Origin: Lachnospiraceae bacterium
GTDB lineage: Bacteria; Bacillota_A; Clostridia; Lachnospirales; Lachnospiraceae
Length of the DNA stretch: 64,000 bases
Reading direction: 5' to 3'
Assembly (NCBI GenBank): GCA_017516285.1
Contig: JAFXDD010000006.1
Coordinates: forward strand, 109,331 to 173,330
The translations under genes and the position numbers were made by a program. Below, piece by piece: positions 35,228 to 45,161 of the stretch; position 1 is the first letter of the stretch, and each line of letters opens with the position of its first letter. The notes beneath the pieces were generated by a model, which saw only the letters and a list, made by a program, of their open reading frames with translations, was not told where the DNA came from and did no database searches.

Positions 35228-38200
35228 ATGAAAACCAAACGTTTTCGATTACTGACAGTGTTTTTGACTGTAGTGATGCTTTTGGCTCTTAGCTTAAATG
35301 TATATGCGGCGAAGAGCAATGCGGCAACCCGGGACGGGATTACGGCACAGTTATTCACGGACAAGGACGCTTACAAAGTAGGCGATAAAGTGAACGCAAA
35401 TGTTCAGGTAGAAAACAATAGCGGCAGAAATGTATTTGTGTTTACAAATATAAATCTTCCGGAAGGCGTGGTACTGGCAAGCGGTGAAGCCGCACAGGAT
35501 GCGCTTTTACAGGATGGTGAAACCTGGAGCACATCTGGAGTAATCCTGTCAGCGAGTGATGTGGCTGCGGGCGCAGCTGCAACCGGTGACAATATGCAGG
35601 CAGGCTTTTGGGTTATTGTAACGGCCCTTGCAGTTGGTGGCTTTATCGCACTGTTTGTATATGGCAAAAACAATAAGACATGGCTTTCCGTACTGCTTTG
35701 CATGGCAATGGTAGGCGGTCTTGTTATTGCAGCAGTACCTGCACAGGCTGCCGATATGAATGGAGATATCCAGCTTAGTTGCACCATCCAGGTGGATGGT
35801 AAGGAAGAGACTCTGGCTGCCACAGTAAGCTATGTGATTTATGATGAGACTGAGGAAGAAGCTGATGAGACAGTGGCAGCGCCGACAGAGGCACCGACAA
35901 CAGCACCGATAGAGACTGAAGCACCGGCAACAGAGCCACCGTCAGAAACGGATGCGCCGGCAACAGAGCCACCGTCAGAAACGGATGCACCGGCAACAGA
36001 GCCACCGTCAGAAACGGATGCACCGGCAACAGAGCCACCGTCAGAAACGGATGCACCGGCAACAGAGCCACCGTCAGAAACGGATGCGCCGGCAACAGAG
36101 CCACCGTCAGAAACAGATACACCGGCAGTCGAACCACTGGTACTGCACGTTTCCGTAGGTGGCTTAGCAGTGGAAGGCTGCAGTGAAGAAACACATTATG
36201 CAGACATAGCAGCTGCACAGGTAGCATTACGTTCTATGGATCATAGTGAGAGGCCGGTTGAGATTATTATCCATGCAGGAACTTATAATTTTAGTCAAAA
36301 GGTTACCTTTGAAGCTGTGGACTCCGGTAGTGAGGAATACCCTGTAGTTTATAAGGCAGCAGGAGATGGCGAGGTTTACTTTAGCGGTTCTACGACCTTG
36401 GATGCAGCAGATTTTGAAGTAGTCAGTGATGAGACTGTTAAAGCGAGATTGCCTGAAAAAGCACGTGATCATGTAATGGAAATCTCTTTAGCTGAGTATA
36501 AGATTGCTAAGACAATTGTTGATTTAAAGAGTAGATATACTTATGCAAACAGACCGCTGGCAGTGGCTTATTTATATTTAAACGACAAGCCTCAGACATT
36601 GTCAAGATATCCAAATGAAGGTTATGAAGTGCTAAGTGAAGTTATTGAAAAAGGGGACACCTGGCCTAATGGTGGAAGCGCTAGAGGAACCTTCGGTTAT
36701 GTGGGCGCTGCTCCGGATAGATGGACAACCGCAGACCAGGCATACATATGCGGTTATTTGAGATATGAGTATTGTCGTGACTGGGTGGCTTTGGGTAGTG
36801 TTGATGCAGCGAAAAATACGATAACACTTGCAGATCCCACAACTTACGGCATGGTATTAGGTGGAAAATGGTTTGTAACCAACCTTTTAGAAGAGATTGA
36901 CTTACCGGGAGAATACTTTATTGATGCTAACGAAATGAAGCTTTACTATTATCCGACAGAGCAATTGGATGCAGAGGATAAGATAGAGCTTACGGCATAC
37001 AATGACACCTTTATTACCCTGCAAGGTGTAGAATATGTCGAGTTTAATGGAATTCATTTCCAGCATACTCTTGCAAACGGTCTTGTAATTGATAGCAGTT
37101 CCAACATTACGGTACGAAACTGCGATTTTAACGATATCGAAAGTGATGCAATTGTAGTAAATGGACGTAATAACCTGATAGAAGGCTGTACTATTTACGA
37201 AGTTGGACTTTTAGGTGTAAATGTCATCGGCGGTGGAGATCCTGTAACCTATTCAAAAAGTAACAACAGAATTGCAAACAACCATTTCTGGAATGTTGCA
37301 AGACAAAATTCAATGCTGTACCAGTATGCAATTCAATTAGGAAGAAACACCCAAAATCGGGTTATCGGAGATGTAGTTGAAAATAACATTATTCACGGAC
37401 AGCCTGGAGCAGGAGCAATTATATACGGTGGTTTGGATAATGTGATACGGTACAACGAAATTTATGCTCTGTATTATGAGTGTGCAGATGCCGGTCTGAT
37501 TTATGCAGGGAGAAGGTCAACTGAGTATGGCAATCTTATAGAGTACAATTATATTCATGATTATGGCTCCAAATTCAATGCGGCGTATGAGGTTCAGGCA
37601 ATATATTGGGATGACTGGCAGTCAGGTCAGACGGCAAAGAATAACATTATTGTTCCGAATAGTAAGAATTCGACTGCCGGAAATTTGATGGTAGGAGCTA
37701 ACAATACCTTCTCTGAGAATGTGATAGTGAATTCCCATGAAGGTGTCAGCGTTAGCGACCGAAATATTCAGGCACTGGAAGAGGTATATAATCAATTTAA
37801 TGCGGCCGGTGCGACTGAGAAAGTGCTGGAGAAATATCCTCAGATTACAGCGTTAAAGGAGCTGCTGGGTGAATATTCGGATGGAAAGATATTCCCTGTA
37901 GTAAATAATGTTGTAGAGAATAATCTCAGTGTTGATGTGGATTTAAACGATATAGCCCAAACCGTTATTGAAAATGGTACTGTTCAAAACAACCAGATTA
38001 CCGATGATTACAGTGTATTTGTAGATGCTGCAAAACATGATTATCGTTTGACAACAGAGGCAATGACAAAATACAACTTCCCTGAAACTATGCTTAATGC
38101 GACAAATTTCACTATGGACAGAATTGGTATTCAGAGTGATGTATTTGCAGTAAAGACATCGGCAAGTGAATTCAGTTTACTTTACCCGGCTAACGGTCAG

Positions 38201-40657
38201 ACAAATGTATCCACCAAAGACTTGTACTTAAAGTGGGAAGAAGCACTTTTTGCTGATGAATACGAATATGTCGTTGCAACGGATGCAGACTTTACAGAGA
38301 CAACGGTTGTTGCAACCGGTACTGTTTATCGTCCGATTGTAAAAGTGGAAGGTCTGGAAAATGGTAAAACCTATTATTACAAGGTAACAGCGAAGAACCT
38401 CTCTAAACAGATTGGCAATACATGGGAGAGTGCGGGAAGCGCATATATGTTTACCACTCCTGCTGTAGAAGTACTTAATACCGCAATACTGAAAGAAGAG
38501 ATTACAAAATTAAAGGCTATTGACATTTCTGATACCGGAGAGAATATAGGTCAATTCAAAGCCGAGGTTACAGGTGCGGTAAATGAAATATTAGCTAGAG
38601 CAGAAGAACTGGCAGCACAGACCATGGGAGTACAGTCAGAAGTAGATGATATGGTTACAGACCTTCAGAACTTTATCAAAGGTATTAACGGTTACAGGAA
38701 CAGTGGGTGCGTAAACCTTAATGTTTTAGGTGACTGGGGTGTTATGGATGAAAGGATTACAGTTACAAAAGAAAATGGTCTGGCAAAAGTAGCGACACAG
38801 TATGCCGGTGCTATAGCATATCCTGCGGAAAAGATAAAGAATTATGAAGCGCAGCTTTTCAAATTGAAATCAAGCAATCTTGCAAGCGGTTCTTGGTTTG
38901 GAATCGCACTGCGACAAACGAATACAGCATTGGCACCATATAACAGCAAGGGGCAATCATATTTGGTTATAGTAAAGAAGGATGCCGTCGAGTTCCAGAA
39001 ATATAATCCAACTGCAGCTAAAACAGGTGTGATTGCAACATATCCAAACGACTATATTAAAGATGGTGAGTGGTGTGACATTGAGTTTGGCGCAATTGAC
39101 GTTATTGGTGGAGTACAGATTTCGCTGAAGGTAAATGGTAATGAGGTGTTTAGTTATCTGGATACCGAAAATCCAATTTATGAAGAAGGATACTTTACGG
39201 TTCGTCCGGGTTCAGCAGGTGAGTATTTAGAGCTGATGCCTACAGGCTCAACAGGCGGTGGCTCCACAGAACCTGAAAACCCGACAAATCCAGAGCAACC
39301 AGAAGATCCGGAAACTACAGGTGGTTCGACCATATATTATGCAAATGACTACGAAGATTTTAGCACTAAAGATGTGTTGTTGAAGAATTTGGTATCTGAG
39401 GGAACGAGGCCTGAGCATGATACCGTTGGAGCAACAAGTACAAATCAAATTCGTGCGTCGGTTACAAAGTCTACAACTGCCTATATCAATGCTATGTTTG
39501 ATAAAGCAGTTGACAGTAGCAAGACATTATTTGTAGAAGTAACGCTTGGCTACAGTGGTAATAAGCCTATTGGACTGCAGTTGCAGTATCCATACAAAAA
39601 AGTAGAGGTTGACGGTACTGCTACTTACGACATGAATACACTCTTGACACTTTCAGATGAGGCTGTATGGACAGCAGGCTTAAATAGTATTGAAGTTGGC
39701 AGTGGTTCAAGATATTCTTTTGCATTTAAGATTGACTTGACTAATGGAACGTATACTATATGGACGAGAAAATATAATGACTTGACCGGCCCATATACAC
39801 AGATTATGCTTCAGAAGGATGATGGCACGACTGTAGATACATTTACGTTAAATGCCTTAGCAGACGGATATACTCCGGAATTTATCAGAGTTCAGTTAAA
39901 CGCAAAGGAAGATGCTGATGGAATGGCGTACATCGATAATTTTGCTGTTTACAATTTAGCTGATCCAACCGTATATTATGCAAATGACTACGACGATACA
40001 GCTACTATAAAAGATAATCTGGATATAGTTGGTGTTAACAAAGGTTACGTTGAAACGGATACCGTTGGTAGCACAGGGACCAGACAAATTCGTATAGCGA
40101 TTCCTCAGGGAAATGCCAACAGCAGTCCTTATATCAATGCCAACTTTGGCAGTGTGGTTAACAGTGACAATATTATTGTGGAAGCAACGCTTGGATACAG
40201 TGGTACGGCAGGAAAAGACGTTGGAATACAGCTGCAGTATCCATACAAGAAATTGGATGATAATGGTACTGTTACTTACGAAATGAACACATTACTGACA
40301 ATTGCTCAGGGTGGCACATGGACAGCAGGCTTAGACAATATTGAGATTGGTAAAGATAGTAGAGAAGCGTTTGCGTTTAAGATCGATCTGAAAGAGGGAA
40401 CGTATACAATCTGGCACAAGGACCATACAGCCTTTGATAGCGAATACACACAGGTTGTGGTTCAGAATGCAGATGGCGAATCTGTAGATACATTTAGTCT
40501 GGAGCCTTTGGAAGAGGGATATGTTCCTGAGTTTGTGAGAGTTCAGTTTAGCAAAACAGATTTGGATACGAATGCAGGCATGGCCTATATAGACAATTTT
40601 GCTGTCTACAGTATGGAGGAGGATTTCCTTGCAGACCCGTTTGGAACTACTGAATAA
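35228..40657 (+). CDS. Large secreted right-handed beta-helix surface protein
   Basis: 1,809 residues. Order: signal peptide (about 1-27); a beta domain; two hydrophobic segments (about 122-142 and 148-172), the second ending in AVPAQAA like a signal-peptidase site; a Pro/Thr/Glu/Ser repeat tract (about 233-298); a parallel beta-helix (about 312-960; NNRIANNHF, GQPGAGAIIYGG, VIRYNEIYALYYE); an FN3-like domain (about 975-1080; GLENGKTYYYKVTA); a helical segment; a jelly-roll-like module; and two tandem 210-residue modules beginning IYYANDYED and VYYANDYDD. No LPXTG motif. The beta-helix suggests binding or cleavage of a polysaccharide; the locus context supports glycan capture. Confidence 0.85.
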   Translation: MKTKRFRLLTVFLTVVMLLALSLNVYAAKSNAATRDGITAQLFTDKDAYKVGDKVNANVQVENNSGRNVFVFTNINLPEGVVLASGEAAQDALLQDGETWSTSGVILSASDVAAGAAATGDNMQAGFWVIVTALAVGGFIALFVYGKNNKTWLSVLLCMAMVGGLVIAAVPAQAADMNGDIQLSCTIQVDGKEETLAATVSYVIYDETEEEADETVAAPTEAPTTAPIETEAPATEPPSETDAPATEPPSETDAPATEPPSETDAPATEPPSETDAPATEPPSETDAPATEPPSETDTPAVEPLVLHVSVGGLAVEGCSEETHYADIAAAQVALRSMDHSERPVEIIIHAGTYNFSQKVTFEAVDSGSEEYPVVYKAAGDGEVYFSGSTTLDAADFEVVSDETVKARLPEKARDHVMEISLAEYKIAKTIVDLKSRYTYANRPLAVAYLYLNDKPQTLSRYPNEGYEVLSEVIEKGDTWPNGGSARGTFGYVGAAPDRWTTADQAYICGYLRYEYCRDWVALGSVDAAKNTITLADPTTYGMVLGGKWFVTNLLEEIDLPGEYFIDANEMKLYYYPTEQLDAEDKIELTAYNDTFITLQGVEYVEFNGIHFQHTLANGLVIDSSSNITVRNCDFNDIESDAIVVNGRNNLIEGCTIYEVGLLGVNVIGGGDPVTYSKSNNRIANNHFWNVARQNSMLYQYAIQLGRNTQNRVIGDVVENNIIHGQPGAGAIIYGGLDNVIRYNEIYALYYECADAGLIYAGRRSTEYGNLIEYNYIHDYGSKFNAAYEVQAIYWDDWQSGQTAKNNIIVPNSKNSTAGNLMVGANNTFSENVIVNSHEGVSVSDRNIQALEEVYNQFNAAGATEKVLEKYPQITALKELLGEYSDGKIFPVVNNVVENNLSVDVDLNDIAQTVIENGTVQNNQITDDYSVFVDAAKHDYRLTTEAMTKYNFPETMLNATNFTMDRIGIQSDVFAVKTSASEFSLLYPANGQTNVSTKDLYLKWEEALFADEYEYVVATDADFTETTVVATGTVYRPIVKVEGLENGKTYYYKVTAKNLSKQIGNTWESAGSAYMFTTPAVEVLNTAILKEEITKLKAIDISDTGENIGQFKAEVTGAVNEILARAEELAAQTMGVQSEVDDMVTDLQNFIKGINGYRNSGCVNLNVLGDWGVMDERITVTKENGLAKVATQYAGAIAYPAEKIKNYEAQLFKLKSSNLASGSWFGIALRQTNTALAPYNSKGQSYLVIVKKDAVEFQKYNPTAAKTGVIATYPNDYIKDGEWCDIEFGAIDVIGGVQISLKVNGNEVFSYLDTENPIYEEGYFTVRPGSAGEYLELMPTGSTGGGSTEPENPTNPEQPEDPETTGGSTIYYANDYEDFSTKDVLLKNLVSEGTRPEHDTVGATSTNQIRASVTKSTTAYINAMFDKAVDSSKTLFVEVTLGYSGNKPIGLQLQYPYKKVEVDGTATYDMNTLLTLSDEAVWTAGLNSIEVGSGSRYSFAFKIDLTNGTYTIWTRKYNDLTGPYTQIMLQKDDGTTVDTFTLNALADGYTPEFIRVQLNAKEDADGMAYIDNFAVYNLADPTVYYANDYDDTATIKDNLDIVGVNKGYVETDTVGSTGTRQIRIAIPQGNANSSPYINANFGSVVNSDNIIVEATLGYSGTAGKDVGIQLQYPYKKLDDNGTVTYEMNTLLTIAQGGTWTAGLDNIEIGKDSREAFAFKIDLKEGTYTIWHKDHTAFDSEYTQVVVQNADGESVDTFSLEPLEEGYVPEFVRVQFSKTDLDTNAGMAYIDNFAVYSMEEDFLADPFGTTE
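35924..36121 (+). repeat. Six tandem 33-bp repeats in the surface-protein gene
   Basis: Six units of 33 bp start at 35924, 35957, 35990, 36023, 36056 and 36089, each encoding PATEPPSETDA with little variation. The unit keeps frame, so copy number may vary between strains and change linker length. Confidence 0.95.
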
Positions 40658-40703
40658 CCCCTTTTAATAAGGATTTTGGACTTTTAAGTATAGAGAGATT
40701 TTT

Positions 40704-40740
40704 AGTTCCAGGCGGACAAGTCCGCCTGGAACTATTTTGT
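40704..40740 (+). terminator. Strong intrinsic terminator after the surface-protein gene
   Basis: Perfect 14-bp arms AGTTCCAGGCGGAC (40704-40717) and GTCCGCCTGGAACT (40720-40733) followed by ATTTTGT. Confidence 0.9.
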
Positions 40741-40746
40741 CGTCTT

Positions 40747-40802
40747 TGTCCCCTAAGATGTCCTTTGTGTAAGTTGTATGAATCACTGTTGAAAGTTATA
40801 AT
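40747..40802 (+). promoter_or_regulatory. Regulated promoter, TGTCC-box copy 2 (GH3 operon)
   Basis: TGTCC (40747-40751) and TGTCC (40759-40763), 12 bp apart; -35 TTGTAT (40774-40779), 17-bp spacer, TATAAT (40797-40802). Spacing is identical to copies at 31409 and 50093, and the TGTCCTTTGTGTAAG stretch is nearly the same. Confidence 0.75.
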
Positions 40803-40887
40803 TGTTTTAACTATTTTCGGATGGTTAAGTCGGGAATATTAACAAAATTTAACAGAGGCGGCAGTGCCACATTAACAGGAGGAAAAC

Positions 40888-40959
40888 ATGGGTTATTGGG
40901 CTTATGTGGAGTCTAAAGACCCGGAAAACAGGGAGGAATTGCATGATGAGAGAGCTTAA
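40888..40959 (+). CDS. Possible 23-residue leader peptide coupled to the GH3 gene
   Basis: A 24-codon frame (MGYWAYVESKDP start, ending HDERA) begins 4 bp after a perfect AGGAGG and overlaps the first codons of the GH3 gene in another frame. The GH3 ribosome site (GGGAGGAA, 40931-40938) lies inside it, so translation of the leader could control GH3 start. It may instead be a remnant. Confidence 0.4.
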   Translation: MGYWAYVESKDPENREELHDERA

Positions 40960-42511
40960 AGTAGAGGAAATGACACTGGAACAGAAAATCGGTCATCTGT
41001 TTTGTTTCAGATGGTTTCATAACGAGGAAGAAATAGAGGAAATATGTGAGGCGCTTTCCAGAGGTGAGCTTGGTGCTGTTCAGGTAAATTGGATAGACTG
41101 GTTCGGTCAGAAGCCGGAAGATGTGATTGCCCGCCTGAAAGAAGCTGCCGACAATCATGTACTAATTTGTGCCGATATGGAAACAGGTTTTCCGGGAAGC
41201 AAGCTACGAATTCCGTATCAGATGGCCATCAGCTATGCAGATGATGCAGAGCTGGCATATGAAATTGCCAGAATCATTGCAATCGAGGCCAAGAATTCCG
41301 GCTACAGTGTGGTATGGAGTCCCATATCTGACATGGGAATAGAAGGTGCCAGCTACAGTAACTGCAGAAGCTTTGGAGATGTGGAAAGGACGATAAAATG
41401 TAGTATTGCCATGTTGCGTGGATTTCAGGACGAAGGAATGATGGCTACTATGAAGCATTATCCGGGGCCTGCCGGTGAAAGCGGTGACAATCACATGCGT
41501 CCAATAAACTGCATGATAAGTGCCGAAGAGCTGTTGGAAAGAAATATGAAGCCATACAAGGCAGCGATAGACAGCGGTGACCTGGCAGCTATTATGACCA
41601 GACACAGTATTTACGAGAAAATCGATAACAAACCGGCTACGTTTTCCAAACGTATTCTTGATATGATTAGAGAGCAGGGCTTTGATGGTTTGATTTTTTC
41701 TGACTCCCTTGCAATGATGGCAATAGAAAGCAAATATGGTAAAAGAGAGAGTCTGGGGTTAGCTATTGCGGCCGGTGTGGATGTGGTGCTTCCTTCCTTC
41801 AGCCTGACTTACAGAGAAATACATGATGCTCTTATGGAAGCATACAGGAAAGGGGTCTTTACAGAAGAAAGACTGAATGATGCAGTACGCCATGTGCTGG
41901 CAGCACAGAAGAGAACCATGAAGAGTCCGACTCAGACGGAGCTTTCCGAGAGACAGAAAAATATTGTGGATGAGTTGAACAGAAAGAGTCTGTGCGCAGT
42001 ATTGAAGGACGGTGTGGACGTCAAGCTGAATTCGGACAAGAAGAAGTTGTTTGTATTACTGCATGAAACGAATTCGACAATTACAGTTTCTAAGGAGTTA
42101 GTGAACGGATGTTGGTTTGTGAAGGAGCAGGTCAAGAAGAAAGCAGAGTTAATTCAGGAAGCATTTCCGGATGCCAAAATCATGCTGCTTAATGAGTTCC
42201 CGAACCAGAGGGAAAATGAGGATGTAATTCGTGCTTGCGCAGAAGCGGAGGAAGTAATCTTCTTTACCTTTTGCAAGCAGACCAGCTATCTGGGAAGCAA
42301 CAGTCTTACGGAGCGCATCAAGAGTGTGCTAGAGGCCTGTATGTATAAGATGGCGGCAATTGTTCACATAGGTAATCCGTATGAAATGAGAAAGTTTATG
42401 GACGCACCTAGAATTTTCCTGGGAGTATTAGGTAGCGACAGTGAGCGATATGCCATTCAGGCATTGAAGGGTGAGTTTATTCCTACAGGAAAGGCACCGG
42501 AGGATTTATAA
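40943..42511 (+). CDS. GH3 glycosidase, NagZ-like beta-N-acetylhexosaminidase
   Basis: About 522 residues. The N-terminal TIM barrel has the NagZ-type loop KHYPGPAGESGDNH (about 171-184; NagZ enzymes carry a D-S-H here with the catalytic His) and nucleophile Asp in GLIFSDSLAM (about 254). The C-terminal 180 residues form the second GH3 domain. No signal peptide, so it acts in the cytoplasm on imported oligosaccharide, releasing terminal beta-GlcNAc-type sugars. Starts at 40943 and 40946 are equivalent (Met-Met); 40904 lacks a ribosome site. First enzyme of the operon driven by TGTCC-box copy 2. Confidence 0.88.
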   Translation: MMRELKVEEMTLEQKIGHLFCFRWFHNEEEIEEICEALSRGELGAVQVNWIDWFGQKPEDVIARLKEAADNHVLICADMETGFPGSKLRIPYQMAISYADDAELAYEIARIIAIEAKNSGYSVVWSPISDMGIEGASYSNCRSFGDVERTIKCSIAMLRGFQDEGMMATMKHYPGPAGESGDNHMRPINCMISAEELLERNMKPYKAAIDSGDLAAIMTRHSIYEKIDNKPATFSKRILDMIREQGFDGLIFSDSLAMMAIESKYGKRESLGLAIAAGVDVVLPSFSLTYREIHDALMEAYRKGVFTEERLNDAVRHVLAAQKRTMKSPTQTELSERQKNIVDELNRKSLCAVLKDGVDVKLNSDKKKLFVLLHETNSTITVSKELVNGCWFVKEQVKKKAELIQEAFPDAKIMLLNEFPNQRENEDVIRACAEAEEVIFFTFCKQTSYLGSNSLTERIKSVLEACMYKMAAIVHIGNPYEMRKFMDAPRIFLGVLGSDSERYAIQALKGEFIPTGKAPEDL

Positions 42512-42583
42512 GAATAGAAGTATTGTTCTGGGAGTAAGGAGTAGTTTGGAAATAAAAGAAAAAATAATTGGAGAAAATGTGAT

Positions 42584-43432
42584 ATGAAAATTTTAATGAT
42601 TGGAGCCCACCAGGATGATAATGAGTTTGAAGGTGGTGGTTTGACACACAGATTGACCAGAATGGGTCACGAGGTAAGATTTCTATCTATGTGTAATGGC
42701 TGTGGCGGTCATCACATTATGACATCGGAAGAAACAACAAAAAAACGTGCAGCTGAATCAGCAGCTGTTGCAATGTTATTAGGAATCAGATATGACGTAT
42801 GGGATATTGATGACTGTACTTTAGTGGCAGATTTGGAGACTCGCAGAAAATTAATACGTTACATACGTGAGTTTGCACCGGATTTGGTGATTTCACACAG
42901 ACCAAATGATTATCATGCGGACCATCGTGCGGCAGGCCAACTGGTACAGGACGCATCTTATATGTTGACCGTTCCACACGAATGCCCGGATGTACCTGCT
43001 ATGCGCAGAATGCCGGTGATTATGTACTATGAGGATAAATTCACCAATCCAGAGTTCCGTCCGGATGTGGTAATCAGTGTGGATGATGAAATAGAAACAA
43101 AGCTTCAGATTGCAAACTTAAATGTATCTCAGGTATATGAATGGCTGCCTTATTCTCGTGAGGAAGAGGTTCCAGAGGGGGAGGAAGCGCGGTTTGCGTG
43201 GCTGAAGGGCATGGATATTACGGAAGATACCACGGATGAAGAAGTTATGGCAGCTTCTCGTGGTTACAGTGTACGCTTTGCCAAAACAGCGGCTCGTTTC
43301 CGTAAGCAGCTCATTGAGCAGTACGGCAGGGAACGTGGCGAGAAAATACGTTATGCGGAAGCCTATGAAGTTTGCGAATATGGTGAACCTTTGTCCGGTG
43401 CAGTAAGGGAAATGCTGGAGAGCGCCAGATAA
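42584..43432 (+). CDS. PIG-L family deacetylase
   Basis: 282 residues. The metal site is visible as AHQDD (about 8-12) and HADH (111-114), the usual PIG-L/LmbE AHPDD and HxxH motifs. These zinc enzymes remove N-acetyl groups from GlcNAc-containing molecules. No signal peptide, so cytoplasmic. It follows the GH3 gene and is compatible with deacetylation of imported HexNAc products. A weak GGAG stands 11 bp before the start. A small fragment of a paralogue survives at 45162. Confidence 0.9.
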   Translation: MKILMIGAHQDDNEFEGGGLTHRLTRMGHEVRFLSMCNGCGGHHIMTSEETTKKRAAESAAVAMLLGIRYDVWDIDDCTLVADLETRRKLIRYIREFAPDLVISHRPNDYHADHRAAGQLVQDASYMLTVPHECPDVPAMRRMPVIMYYEDKFTNPEFRPDVVISVDDEIETKLQIANLNVSQVYEWLPYSREEEVPEGEEARFAWLKGMDITEDTTDEEVMAASRGYSVRFAKTAARFRKQLIEQYGRERGEKIRYAEAYEVCEYGEPLSGAVREMLESAR

Positions 43433-43455
43433 AAAGAGGCTGACAAGGAGAAGTT

Positions 43456-44397
43456 ATGAATAAAAAAGAACTGCTTAAACATGTCGGCAGCGTGGAACAG
43501 ATTGGCAGCATAAGGGATATTACCTTTAATGATGGGAAAGCAAAAGGTGTCCGTGCCATTGAAGTGAATACCGGCAACTTACGATTTACTGTGCTGCCTG
43601 ACCGATGCATGGACATTGCACAAGCGCATTATAAAGGACAGGCAATCAGTTGGCTGTCCAAAACAGGGATTACCGCTCCTGAGTTTTACGAAAAGGATGA
43701 TAAAAACTGGCTTAGAGGTTTTTATGGGGGTCTGATTACAACCTGTGGCTTACATAATATAGGCAGACCGGTAGGAGAGCACGGACTGCATGGCAGAATC
43801 GCCAATACGCCTGCGCAGAAAGTCTGTGTTTTTGCAGACTGGGTCGGTGAGGAATATGTCATGCGGATTTCCGGAGAAATGCGGGAAAGCATGGTGTTTG
43901 GTTCCAATCTGGTATTGAAGCGTGTGATTACGACCAAGCTGTTTTCGGATGAATTTACGGTGGAGGATACGATTGTAAATGAAGGATTTCAGACTGAGAA
44001 TATAGCACTTTGTTATCATTGTAATTTCGGCTATCCGTTAGTACAGGATTCCGCTAAAATCGTAAATGTTCCTGTAGAAGTTTCTGAGATTACAAAACCA
44101 ATGCATGGTAAGGAAGAGGAATGCATTTCTGTGGACTATTCTGAGGAAACAGTCACGGTAGGTATTGAAAATGAAGGCATCGGTGCTTATTTGACTTATG
44201 AGCGGAATACTTTACCGGACTTTTTGATTTGGAAGATGCTGGGTGAGAGTGAATATGTCATAGGGTTGGAACCCAGGACAACAGAGTATGGCGGGCAGGA
44301 TATTATCGACAATGATGCATATGTGAAGCTGGAGCCCTTTGGAGAGTATCGAACGAAACTGGAGTTTTCGGTAAGAGAAAGGAATGTGCGGGAATAA
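43456..44397 (+). CDS. DUF4432 family, aldose 1-epimerase-like protein
   Basis: 313 residues of the galactose-mutarotase-like beta-sandwich superfamily. Segments typical of DUF4432 are NLRFTVLPDRCMDIAQAHYKG, GGLITTCGLHNIG, EHGLHGRIANTPA and LCYHCNFGYPL. These proteins likely epimerise or bind reducing sugars; their substrate is generally undefined. AAGGAG precedes the start. Probably mutarotates sugars produced by the hydrolases of this operon (inference). Confidence 0.85.
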   Translation: MNKKELLKHVGSVEQIGSIRDITFNDGKAKGVRAIEVNTGNLRFTVLPDRCMDIAQAHYKGQAISWLSKTGITAPEFYEKDDKNWLRGFYGGLITTCGLHNIGRPVGEHGLHGRIANTPAQKVCVFADWVGEEYVMRISGEMRESMVFGSNLVLKRVITTKLFSDEFTVEDTIVNEGFQTENIALCYHCNFGYPLVQDSAKIVNVPVEVSEITKPMHGKEEECISVDYSEETVTVGIENEGIGAYLTYERNTLPDFLIWKMLGESEYVIGLEPRTTEYGGQDIIDNDAYVKLEPFGEYRTKLEFSVRERNVRE

Positions 44398-44437
44398 TGT
44401 GCAAGAGCAGTGCAGCCATACAGGAGGTATACAGTAA

Positions 44438-45142
44438 ATGAAAGACGTAATTGGAATTATCGGTGGAATGGGTCCCATGGCTTCTCAGCTTTTTTATAAA
44501 ATGGTAACAGAGCACACCGTTGCAGAAAAGGATCAGGATCATATTAAGCTGATAATTTTAAGCGACGCATCCATGCCGGACCGTACGGGAGCAATTCTGT
44601 CAGGACAGTATGACGATCCATATAACCAGTTGCTGGAAGATGCGCAGACTCTGGAAAAGCTGGGATGCAAGGCAATTGCCATTACCTGTAATACAGCCCA
44701 TTTTTTTGCGGATATGATTGCGGATAAGCTTGGCATCCCTATTTTGCATATGATTCGAGGCGCTGTGGCAGAAGCCGCAAGGACATGTCCGCAGGGACGT
44801 ATCGGCATTATGGCCACTGACGGAACCGTTCAGACCGGTCTATACCAAAAAGCCCTTCTGGAACAGGGACTAGAGCCGTTCACTCCATGTGTAGAAATAC
44901 AGAAAGAGGTTATGTATCAGATATATGGACGGATCAAAAACGGCCAGCCTTACGATGCGGAGAGCTGGAAAAAAATAGAAGCTGAATACAAAGCGGCAGG
45001 ATGCAGCAAGGTCCTTCTTGCCTGTACAGAGTTGTCTGTAATCAAAGCCGATGAAGGACTGTGTGACTGGTATGTAGACCCTATGCAAACGCTGGCGCGG
45101 ATGGTGATTGCCTTTGCAGGGAAGGAGTATAAATGCTTGTAA
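44438..45142 (+). CDS. Aspartate/glutamate racemase family protein
   Basis: 234 residues, a normal length. GIIGGMGPMAS at the N-terminus, then the two catalytic Cys motifs AITCNTAHFF and LLACTELSVI. These enzymes racemise acidic amino acids without a cofactor. A racemase within a glycan operon is unexpected and could act on D-amino acids from peptidoglycan peptides, matching the NagZ-like GH3; that is speculation. AGGAGG precedes the start. Confidence 0.88.
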   Translation: MKDVIGIIGGMGPMASQLFYKMVTEHTVAEKDQDHIKLIILSDASMPDRTGAILSGQYDDPYNQLLEDAQTLEKLGCKAIAITCNTAHFFADMIADKLGIPILHMIRGAVAEAARTCPQGRIGIMATDGTVQTGLYQKALLEQGLEPFTPCVEIQKEVMYQIYGRIKNGQPYDAESWKKIEAEYKAAGCSKVLLACTELSVIKADEGLCDWYVDPMQTLARMVIAFAGKEYKCL

Positions 45143-45161
45143 TGAAAACTTTAGTGTTTTA

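Noticed and set aside
35924..36121. CRISPR array
   Set aside because: Repeats are directly adjacent without spacers, in frame and inside a gene; no cas genes nearby.
35775..36227. Long minus-strand open frame over the 33-bp repeats
   Set aside because: Its repeats mirror the plus-strand tract; no ribosome site or family likeness, and the plus-strand gene is clear.
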